Assembly (NCBI GenBank): GCA_026120035.1
Contig: JALRME010000014.1
Span: 682,001-746,000, forward strand
Source of the DNA: Coleophoma eucalyptorum
Lineage: Eukaryota > Ascomycota > Leotiomycetes > Helotiales > Dermateaceae
DNA length: 64,000 bases
Direction: 5' to 3'
A program made the translations under genes and the position numbers. Below the pieces are notes generated by a model. The model was not told the origin of the DNA. It worked only from the letters and a program-made list of their open reading frames with translations, and ran no database searches. Each line of letters opens with the position of its first letter. Position 1 is the stretch's first letter. Shown here one piece after another: positions 55,622 to 64,000 of the stretch.

Positions 55622-57323
55622 ATGGATTCAACCAAGGAGAAGATCATTCCCCAGGCCATCCCGGCCGACGACACGGCATCAGGATCTGTGGAGAAAACAA
55701 GATATACCATAGCCAGTTGGGCGAAGAAGATCTCATTAGAAACCAACGGCATCGAAAGAGTCACCGATGAGCAGCGGAGGCATAATACGACGAAGTCCTG
55801 GAACGCATGCACCTTTTGGTAGGCATACTAACTCTGTTCAATGGGTCGTCTCGGCTAATGTCATGACAGGCTCAGCGCAAATATGGCTGTTGCAACGTTA
55901 AGTACTGGTATGGTTGGAGGCTCTCTCGGACTGGCCTTCTGGGATTGCTTTGCAATCATTGTTGTGGTCAATTTATTCAGTTGTCTTTTGCCGGCCTGGT
56001 TTGCTTCGTTTGGGCTTACAGGGTTACGCATGACGACATTCTCGTATGTGCCAAAGTTGAATGCACACAATGCGCCATCGTGCTGACACAACTAGTCGAT
56101 ACTCTTTTGGCTACTGGGGAAATCTACTTGTTGTGATTTTCTCCATGATCTCTACAACAGGTTGGAATGCCATAAACTCTATTTCTGGAGCTTCAGTGTT
56201 GGCAGCCCTCTCGGACGGAAAATGTCCCCAGTGGGCTGGTGTGATTATCATCTGCACGACTGTCTGGATTATCTGTCTACTGGGAATCAATTGGATTCAT
56301 CATCTGGATGCATATATTTGGCTAGGCCCCTTTGTCGTGTGGTGTGTTACGGCTGGAACTGGATCCTCGCACTTCCACGGAGCTGGTGTAGTGTCTCTTG
56401 CGGGCGCCAACGGTGCAGCATCTGCATTATCCTTTATGGCGATTATCTTCTCGTTTGCAGTTTCTTGGATCAACTGTGCCGCGGATTACAACGTCAAAAT
56501 GCCATTGAATACATCGCGAGGCCAGATTTTCGTCTGGACGTATGTCGGGATCTTATGTCCAACAATCCTGGTTCAAGTATTGGGAGCTGTAAGTTCCGAG
56601 CAAACATTTTCACTTACATTATACGCTGACATATGTAGGCTTTGTATAGCGGTACTGAAGGCGATGTAAGTTGGAAGCTAGCATATGACCGTTTTGGTGT
56701 TGGTGGACCACTAGCAAAGGCGCTGGAACCAGCTGGTGGGTTTGGTAAATTCTTGATGGTATTGGCAGCCTTAAGTTCTATACCGGTACGTATGTGATAT
56801 TATATGATGAAGCAATTATGCTGACTAGCCTCAGAACAATATCCCAAATAATTACTCCTTCGCGATGCATGCTCAAAACTTCGGTCCTTGGGCTGTTCGA
56901 GTTCCTCGAGTCGTTTTTGTGACGGTCGGATTCGTAGCTGCGGTTACGATTGGCGGTTGTGCTGCAGTATACTTCCACGACACCCTGCAGACTTTCCTGA
57001 GCATTATTGGATATTGGACAGTAGCACATATCGTTGTAGTTGTTGAAGAGCATCTGATTTTCCGCGGGAATCGCTGGTCTCGATATGACCTAGATGCATG
57101 GAACAAGCAATATATGTTACCATTCGGCTGGGGAGCTATTATTGCTTTCTGCTTCGGTTTAGTCGGGGCTGCATTAGGGATGAAAGTGACTTGGTATACA
57201 GGACCGATTGCTGGGCTGATTGGAAAGAAGGGTGCAAATATCGGACACGAGTTGACGTTTGCCTTCACTGCTCTGACCTTTCCATATTTTCGATGGCTGG
57301 AGAAAAGGTATACGGGAAAGTAA
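55622..57323 (+). CDS. NCS1-family purine/cytosine-type permease
   Basis: A plasma-membrane symporter of the nucleobase:cation symporter-1 family, Fcy2-like group (substrates of known members: cytosine, adenine, guanine, hypoxanthine and relatives). The cytosolic N-terminus (MDSTKEKIIPQAIPADDTAS) leads to LETNGIERVTDEQRRHNTTK and, across intron 1, the TM1 region FW-LSANMAVATLSTGMVGGS. Further features are GYWGNLLVVIFSMISTTGWN, SWINCAADYNVKMPLNTSRG (conserved TM6 region) and NNIPNNYSFAMHAQNFGPWA. The end is the dibasic WLEKRYTGK. At least five exons with short GT-AG introns; about 12 TMs. The exact substrate is unknown. Its divergent arylsulfotransferase-like neighbour suggests co-regulation. 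Confidence 0.9.
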
Positions 57324-57361
57324 AGTAGTTTCTGGTCTGCCTTTGACGCTCGTATCATAAA

Positions 57362-59242
57362 TTAGACCGCGTCTAGATTCCAGTCAGAATATACATCTGA
57401 GTTTGAAAGATCATAAGACCCCATTCCAAGCAATTCTGGAAAGTAAAGCGCCATTTCGGTGTGAAAAGCTGAATCTTCAGTCGCATAGGGACTAGGATGG
57501 GAATGTGGCCTTAGTTTCTGATGTGATACAGAAACGACATCGCCCAGGATATGCGCTGCATGACACGGTAGACCAATTGTGTGCAGCCAAGTGACCAGAC
57601 TAAGTATCAGAGAATCAAGATCTTGTACGTTTTGGGACGCCGATAACTTCGATTCGTAAGAGTTTAGAAGTCGACACAAGGTGATTGCTGCAAACGTAAT
57701 AACGTGATATATATGGTCGCTCAAGTGCTTGGTCATATCATCAGCTGTGTTCATTGCAAGGTTGATGATCTCTGTAGAAAGACGAATCATTTCTATCAAC
57801 GAAGATTCACGAACAGCAGCAGATCGAGACTTCAGAGAATGATCGTAAATGAGTAGCTGTGCGAAGCGGAAGCTCATCTGTATAAACTGAGATCTTGGCT
57901 CGGCTGCAAGCTATCAGCATGCAAGTTGAAATAATTGACCAAAGGGGCATACTAAATAGATGTTTCCATTCTTTGTTCCAGCCATGTAGTGCATTCTGTG
58001 TCTTTGGAAGATCAATTGATGATGCTATTGTGCTTTCGTATATAATCCAGTAGAGCTTGATCTCTGCTACCATTCTAGTCTCAAAGTTGGTGGCATGATT
58101 GAAACCCAAAATCTCTCCGCACTTATCAATATCCTCGCGGGTCAGTACTGTACGTCTTTTGGTACCAACACAATAGCTGAATCTTGGGGTAAGCATTTGA
58201 AAGTAGCCCTGGAAATAACGTACTGTAGATGAACGAGACAAAGATGATTCCATATACACATATGATCAAGTTCTATCCTACTAAGTTCTCTGGCATGAGT
58301 TGTGCTCGATGCTGATTTGAATAGATTTACAGCTGCTAAAGCTTGTTGTAGAGCATAACCACTGATCAGCCAGCTATCAATACTCATTGGAACTTGGCCA
58401 ATTGTAGTAGACCACATGCTGAGAATCAGTACGGCCTGAAAGAAGTCAATAGCTTGAGGCACCATCAAAAGGCTACTTGAAAGAAGGTCCTTGACTTCCT
58501 GGAATAGGAGAGGCGCTAGTTTGGTTGCTAATTCTTGTGATATATGACGCACCGCAATCAAACAGCAAGCACAGAGAAGCAAGGGCGATTTCCGTATCTC
58601 TGAAAGCAACGCATTGGAGTCTCCGGTTTTTCGGATACACACCCAGCGTCCATACTGTTCTTGAAAGCTATAGGAATTAGAAAGCTTCATGAAATGGCAA
58701 GTTGGCATACAGATCAAGTAATGATATTGCTTGCCCAGTCGTGAGAAAACCCTTTGAGATCACGTCCACGTGCACTTTTGATGCTACGTGAATATCATCA
58801 TTGGAGGACGAATGTCCCACCCCAATATCTGAAGCCACATCTCTGATCAGAAAGACCGGTGCTGCGGTTGGTGTTGATGTTTCTGTATCGTGAATAGGCA
58901 CATGCGAAGACGCTTGAGCTGGAAAGGGTGTAGACAAGCGAGAGGTAGCAGAGATTGGATCCAGCCTGGAGACTAGTTCTCGGACCGTTTTCTCAAGAGC
59001 ATCAAGCCTGGCTATATCAGCACATCATCTATTTACTGGCGTTGTATGTACCTTTCTTTGCAATTAGTGTGGTCATCGGGCTCTTCATCGTTATTCGCTG
59101 GTTCAACTGTCAAAGAGCAAGCCTGCCCGAGACGATCGCACCGTAGACAACCACGTGACGTATTTTGTGGTTCATAACAACGCGTCTTGATCCTTCGGCA
59201 GGACGAACATGCTTTTGAGGCGCGACCACGAGTAGGAGGCAT
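57362..59242 (-). CDS. Zn2Cys6 transcription factor with fungal-specific TF domain
   Basis: A predicted nuclear regulator. The first exon begins at 59242 with MPPTRGRASK and the zinc cluster ACSSCRRIKTRC-x9-CLRCDRLGQAC. After an intron comes a likely dimerising coiled coil (LDALEKTVRELVSRLD) and a Ser/Thr-rich linker. The middle domain includes TTGQAISLLDLYANLPFHEA, SPLLLCACCLIAVRHISQEL, FFQAVLILSMWSTTIGQVPM and SWLISGYALQQALAAVNLF. The last exon ends in YDLSNSDVYSDWNLDAV. The layout and domain order match regulators of the yeast/Neurospora type. The gene is convergent with the NCS1 permease (38 bp between stop codons). It is the nearest candidate to bind the CGG-N4-CCG sites in the adjacent divergent promoter. 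Confidence 0.88.
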
Positions 59243-61034
59243 TGGACTACGCGTTGCGAGGCTAGAGGCTCATCGAGAAGAGCGAGATGCGACATACAAG
59301 AACCTGGCAATGTATCCTGACGCTGGCTTTCTGTATGGAATATAGTGTTTAGATAGGCATAATCCTTTTATATAGGTTCATCAACAAGGCATTACGTAGA
59401 TTCCTTGTGTAGTGCTCGCTCTCTAGTTCGATGAAGTGAGGTAGAAGATGATTAAGGTATCAAGACAAGATCCTGAAGTCTGCCAATTCTATGCTAGCGG
59501 CCGCCTTTCCTTAATCCATGCAGGGCTCGGCAAAGGTGGTGGTTGGTGACCGGGCAATAAGAAGCTGTCCACATAATGGTTGACAAATTTGAACACTGTC
59601 GTTCAATAGGTTCTATAATGATGACTCAAACAGTAAAATAGTATAAATACTAATTAGAGTATGTAGTTCTACCAGGAAAAAATGAGGTGGTGTGTGAGGC
59701 CGCCATTGTAAGTATGACCGTGACACGCCCAAATTGTATATGCGGTTTGTCGGGTCCATTTCCGAAATGTTTCTGCCTTGTGTATCATCCGGTCTCTTTG
59801 TTGGCAACTGTGGTGTTCAATGGTTCTAGAAACATGGGCTGGTTAGTTGTATTACAAACATCAATATGTTTGGCTCTCTTTCGCAGACTAGTTCTTATGA
59901 CATTATAAATTTCATTGCACCGTAGCTCTCCTGAAAGAAACTGATCTGATACTGCGGCGCCTACAGCAAGTAGCGCATCTTGGCTCACCCCTACCACTCT
60001 AGACTCGTGTACTATCGCCGTGACTGAATTTTTGATTTAACATCCTCTCACTCTGGATGGGCGCACACAAATGATCGGCGTCTACAGCGAACAACCTATC
60101 GGATTTGGACTTCAATCTGAAATGCTGAGGCATGGCCTTGGCGGGTAGACTCTTTACCACATTCTCCGAGGCGGCGAGGATTGACGGCGCGATGCTTTTA
60201 GGCTGTGACTTCTAGTCTGGCCCTTTTGAATCAGGAAAGTGGAGGGGGAAAAGGGATAGTCTTGGCATAAGTAACACATTGAAATACTTAATTAAGTAGT
60301 AAAAACTCGCAAATCTTCTAGAGGCGGGTTAATTATTAGCCAGCAAAGAAGATATCTATAATACAACATTCTACGAAATAAAGCCGTCTATACTAATGGG
60401 CAAGGCGTTTAATAAAGGCACCGGAGAGAGAGGTTCGCTGGCATCATGATCTCGTGGCTGGGCACTCAAGCTTTGAATGAAGCTCGCGTGTTTTAGAATA
60501 TATTAACCAGCAAGCGAGCAACTAATAACCACCCAACCGGCACTTGGACATGTTTCTTCCCCACAAATTCCACCCAAGAAAATCTCCGTGCTTGGAGGTT
60601 ATATTTCGGACAGCGCCAACGCATTCAAATTACTTGAAACGAACATGGGATGGATAGAACAAAGTGCGTAGATGAGAGCTGTCGTAATATATGAGGACTA
60701 CAGGGCTTGGCGAACTTCAACGGTCCATGCAAAGGACAGCAGGAGTCTTGGCACGCATTAATAGCCGACAATCCAGAGTGATTCTAATCTACATCTTGGA
60801 TCTACGGGCCGCAGATAGATAATTAGTGACGATCTTAGGAATTGACCCAACTTTTAACTCTAAGCCTCGCTACAAGTGTGCGGATATAGACTGCACCATA
60901 TAAAATGAGACGATGTAGCGACATCAGATGAACCTTTCTCTCAACTTTTTGTTCTCTTTATTTCCTGCGCCTGGCTCATCCGTTCATTCTGAAACTCTTT
61001 CAAATTTCACTCTTTTCTCCTATCTTCCGCGAAG
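59243..61034. other. 1.8-kb intergenic region; TATA-like box before the LPMO
   Basis: No gene is supported. The left part is the promoter of the Zn2Cys6 gene. A segment around 60290-60520 is AT-rich and may be an old repeat, but I could not place it. A tataaaa element at 60899-60905 lies about 130 bp upstream of the LPMO start codon and is a plausible TATA box. Confidence 0.45.
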
Positions 61035-61964
61035 ATGTACATTCAACTCCTTTCAACCATCACGGCTCTGGCAGCTACTGTATCCGCACACGGATACATT
61101 GACAATGCAACCATAGCTGGTACCGAGTACGAAGGGTATCAAGTATGTCGAGAGCTTACTGGCATCTTCCTATTAACTTTTATTCACAAGCATGACTGAC
61201 ATCCATGACCAGCCATACTCCGATCCTTACACTAGCCCTCTCCCTGACCGCATCTTTCGGCCGGTACAAGGAAATGGTCCTATCACAGATATCACCCTGA
61301 TCGATCTCCAATGCGGAGGCTACACCGAGGGCGGCATCTCTGGCTCTCAACCAGCAAACTTGACGGGTGGACCAGTTGCTGCTGGTGAGGACGTGACATT
61401 GAGCTGGACGCTTTGGCCTGAGTCGCATGTCGGACCTGTTATTACTTACATGGCCGCTTGTCCATCAACTGGATGCAAGGATTACTTACCAGGAACCGAG
61501 TAAGTATTGTTGTGTACCACAGCGTAGAGTTCCATTCTAATGAGTATGTTTGTATAGTGCTGTCTGGTTTAAGATCGCTGAAGCAGGTCGCGAAGGAACC
61601 AGCAATGTCTGGGGTGATGTACGGTTCTCCTTCCAATCTCCTGTAAATTACTAACAACCATTCACAGACCCCTCTAATGTACGCGGGTAACACGACCTCC
61701 TACACGATTCCATCCTGTCTCGCCACTGGCGAGTATATCGTCCGCCAGGAGATCATTGCGTTGCACGCGGCTTACTCATACCCGGGTGCCCAATTTTACC
61801 CATCATGCCACCAGATCTCTGTGACAGGTTCTGGCACCAGCACGGGACCCACAACCAAGGTTGCAATTCCTGGTGTGTACTCTGAGACTGACCCCGGTGT
61901 TGTCTATGATGCGTATCAAGCGCAGACATACACCATTCCTGGCCCAACTGTGTATACCTGTTAG
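61035..61964 (+). CDS. Secreted lytic polysaccharide monooxygenase, AA9 (formerly GH61)
   Basis: A copper enzyme that oxidatively cleaves cellulose or related beta-glucans outside the cell. Four exons (61035-61142, 61213-61499, 61558-61618, 61668-61964) give 250 aa. The signal peptide (18 aa, ending VSA) is followed directly by His, the first ligand of the histidine brace (HGYIDNATI). The second copper His is about residue 108 in [17 protein letters not shown]. The axial Tyr fits QFYPSCHQI, preceded by [13 protein letters not shown]. Cys are in the usual places (LQCGG; CPSTGC; PSCLATG). There is no C-terminal CBM1; the protein ends IPGPTVYTC after a short Thr/Pro-rich stretch. Typical of plant-biomass-degrading fungi. 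Confidence 0.95.
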
Positions 61965-62367
61965 ATAGACTTACGGGTGTTAAGTGGTCTCAGTCAGGAT
62001 GGAGGTGAAACGCTAGGGTTGCACTTGCAATCTTGTAAGACGTGGTATTTTGTTCGTTGTATATATATATTACGCCGGATGTGAATATAAGTGCGATGCT
62101 TTATCATTTTCAGAAAAGAATTAAACAAGAGATAAATGATATCGTTCGAACGGTGCCCATTTTCCCTCGAACTTGATCATGTAACAGAAGCAGTAAGCAC
62201 GAATTGAAAAATGATAAGAATCTAATCCTAATCTCTAAGATGTACTTTAGTCTAGTGAACAATGTATACCAACGCCCAGACCTATTGTTATGTTGAAACG
62301 CCAGAAAAGATCCTATATTGTACATCATCAATCATGATAATCCCTTACCGAAACAATCTTACACCAA
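61965..62367. other. 3' intergenic between convergent genes
   Basis: Contains the LPMO 3' UTR (an (AT)n stretch near 62060-62070) and the 3' end region of the minus-strand gene. No gene is seen. Confidence 0.4.
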
Positions 62368-63555
62368 CTAGTGTATATTCTCAATCAAAATCCATAACCC
62401 CTTTTTTGCCTGTTTCGACTCCTTATCCTGCCTTTGTTTTCTATTCGTGTACTGTGAGATTTCATGGTATTCCCTATTCACTTTCATCCTCTCATCCTCG
62501 ATCTTTCCCATCTCTTTGTCCAATTTTCGCTGAGCCTTCTCGGCATGTTTGCCACCCTCTCGCCAATCGCGCTCCGCCTCCCGCTGAGCTTTTTCAGCTT
62601 CTATATCAAGTTTCCTCATCTCCTTCTCATACTTCATCTCCTCATGACTTGATTTTGCTCGGTGCTTATCATTCTTCTTGTACATTCTCTCCAAGTGCTT
62701 CGTCCGATTCTTCAGCATCTTCTTCTCATTCCTAGCCGCCTGTCGCTTGACTTGTCCAGCACTCATCTTAGCCAGTACTGTCGTCTGCTGAGCGGGAGCA
62801 GGTACATCGAATTGCAGCGGCGCAATGTACGGCTTCATCTTTTCAAGTCGTCTTTCAACTACGCTGCAGTGCATGTTCCGCGCAGTAACAGGCGCAAGCA
62901 CATCGATGTCATAAGGAAGCCTCAATATCATAGCCAGTGCTTCTTGTTTCGAAATCGTTGCTTTCAGGCCTCGTGGTGCGAAGAACTTCTCATTGACGGC
63001 TTTCATGTACATGTCGGTTCGGCTCTTGCTCACGGCGACGGTGCTTACTTTGGCCAGGGCCTGCACACCCATACCAGCAAGCTGGAATATGTGATGGGGA
63101 ACCATGCCAATGACGCCGCCAGCTAGATCAAGGACTTGCAGCGGTGGATTGGCCGTAGCGACGACATTGAGATTGTCGATGAACTCTACAAAGTCGGCTG
63201 CAGTAATGTTATATGTGGCAAGCGAAGGAGACCAGCATCGCGAGAATGGTTGCGCCATGCCGGCAACGGTTTGTGGGATCGCGACGGGCTTTACTAGTGC
63301 CGGTGGTGTATAGGTTGGCGGTGGGACATTGCGGGTGAATTCAGTGGCTTGGGCGAGGATGTCGTCGTCGTTGATGCTAGCAGTCGCACTGCCTGAAGAT
63401 GAATCTTCGCAATAAAAATCCTCATCCTCGGCAGAGACATCTAGTGTGGTCTTCATGTCTCGGGGGGATGGATTGGAAAATGTATATGCTGGTGGCTCGT
63501 CGCGGGGAGGTGCTGTATATGAGACCTTGTCCGAATACATAATGGGAGAAAGCAA
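62368..63555 (-). CDS. Conserved fungal protein of unknown function with charged C-terminal helix
   Basis: A single exon of 395 aa. The N-terminal 130 residues are Pro/Ser/Asp-rich and probably disordered (PPRDEPPAYTFSNPSPRD; two PPxY-like sites, PPAY and PPTY). The central domain, about 100-260, is ordered: FSRCWSPSLATYNITAADF, VEFIDNLNVVATANPPLQVL, DLAGGVIGMVPHHIFQLAGM. The C-terminal third is a highly charged Lys/Glu/Arg helix (RKLDIEAEKAQREAERDWRE), likely coiled coil. I recall the ANPPLQVLDLAGG-type block in uncharacterised fungal proteins, but I know no function. The glycine-rich hydrophobic piece could associate with membranes. ATG 63555 may be replaced by ATG six codons in. Confidence 0.75.
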   Translation of the reverse strand: MLSPIMYSDKVSYTAPPRDEPPAYTFSNPSPRDMKTTLDVSAEDEDFYCEDSSSGSATASINDDDILAQATEFTRNVPPPTYTPPALVKPVAIPQTVAGMAQPFSRCWSPSLATYNITAADFVEFIDNLNVVATANPPLQVLDLAGGVIGMVPHHIFQLAGMGVQALAKVSTVAVSKSRTDMYMKAVNEKFFAPRGLKATISKQEALAMILRLPYDIDVLAPVTARNMHCSVVERRLEKMKPYIAPLQFDVPAPAQQTTVLAKMSAGQVKRQAARNEKKMLKNRTKHLERMYKKNDKHRAKSSHEEMKYEKEMRKLDIEAEKAQREAERDWREGGKHAEKAQRKLDKEMGKIEDERMKVNREYHEISQYTNRKQRQDKESKQAKKGLWILIENIH

Positions 63556-63659
63556 CAGCTAAAGTAACGGATGTTTTTCTTTCTTTCGGAAGGTTTGCTG
63601 TGTTTTTGGTTGTTGGTAGATAGCTATTGTAGAGGGTAGTATCTGAGTGTAGTCGATAT

Positions 63660-64000
63660 TTATCGCAGTGCAACATCTTCTATCCTTATATACCCAGTCG
63701 CTTCAAGTATCATCACCAGCTCGCAGTCGTCAGCCGAAAAAGGAAAAGCGCCGCGAGTCTGGGGTCCGTGACGCGAAAGTACAAGTAGTGGTATCTTATC
63801 TTCACACAGCCCTACAGGACGTGGATGATCGTGCTTACATTGTGGCTTAAATTCCACCAGCTTCCCAGCGGGTTGTGTGGGTTGAAGGGCGTCGATGCCG
63901 CCGATGCAGTCGAGGCAGTGTAAGCGGAGATCCTCGTTAACTGTGCCACTCGCCATCCTCATTAGCGACCAGCTCGCAGTATAACCCCCGAAAAGGAATA
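63660..64000 (-). CDS. Possible partial gene at the right edge
   Basis: A minus-strand frame stays open from the window edge to a stop at 63660-63662. Its upstream part reads LRLHCLDCIGGIDALQPTQ and PAGKLVEFKPQ. A gtaagc donor follows CCACAAT, so the coding part may end there by splicing. No family is recognised and most of the gene, if real, lies outside the window. Confidence 0.25.
   Translation of the reverse strand, partial: FLFGGYTASWSLMRMASGTVNEDLRLHCLDCIGGIDALQPTQPAGKLVEFKPQCKHDHPRPVGLCEDKIPLLVLSRHGPQTRGAFPFSADDCELVMILEATGYIRIEDVALR

Noticed and set aside
1..64000. CRISPR arrays, bacterial operons, ribosome binding sites
   Set aside because: No short regularly spaced direct repeats with spacers; the intron-rich genes show this is eukaryotic DNA.

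Overview
The window is genomic DNA of a filamentous ascomycete (Pezizomycotina). Most genes are split by short introns (about 45-70 nt) with fungal donor, branch-point and acceptor signals. The gene set is typical of such fungi: Zn2Cys6 regulators, an AA9 cellulose monooxygenase, mannitol-1-phosphate dehydrogenase, an UNC93-like transporter and beta'-COP. The sequence alone does not fix the class. No CRISPR array, bacterial operon, rRNA or convincing tRNA was found.

Layout. 1-9 kb: an amino-acid permease, a secreted GH29 alpha-L-fucosidase and the ALG10 glucosyltransferase. 9.6-14.6 kb: a small conserved protein with a Ser-rich tail, a six-exon complex III subunit (QCR10-like) whose last exon is 9 nt, and a CHIP-type TPR/U-box ubiquitin ligase. 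15-29 kb: an accessory block with an UNC93-like MFS protein, a phytanoyl-CoA-dioxygenase-like enzyme, a Zn2Cys6 activator with two consecutive micro-exons, a dimethylformamidase large-subunit homologue, a broken sugar transporter and an arylamine N-acetyltransferase. 30-34 kb: a BTB-bromodomain fusion protein and a Cdc25/rhodanese-like protein. 34.6-42.6 kb: a gene-poor, partly AT-rich stretch with a Cys-rich secreted peptide, a degenerate tandem repeat, a decayed gene and one small secreted protein. 42.6-49 kb: housekeeping mannitol-1-phosphate dehydrogenase and beta'-COP, then an HSL-type alpha/beta hydrolase. 51.6-59.2 kb: an LtrA-like membrane protein, then an arylsulfotransferase-like protein, an NCS1 purine/cytosine-type permease and a second Zn2Cys6 regulator. 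61-64 kb: an AA9 LPMO, an unknown charged protein and a possible partial gene at the edge.

Two blocks look like small functional modules. In the first (15.3-28.9 kb), an amide hydrolase homologue, an amine N-acyltransferase, an Fe(II)/2-oxoglutarate oxygenase, transporters and a regulator lie together. This would suit amide or arylamine catabolism or detoxification, or a small specialised-metabolite locus. In the second (54.0-59.2 kb), the divergent promoter between the arylsulfotransferase-like gene and the permease carries three CGG-N4-CCG inverted repeats at 51-52 bp spacing, with a Zn2Cys6 gene alongside. Both functional readings are inference. The exon structures were worked out by hand from splice signals and reading-frame continuity.
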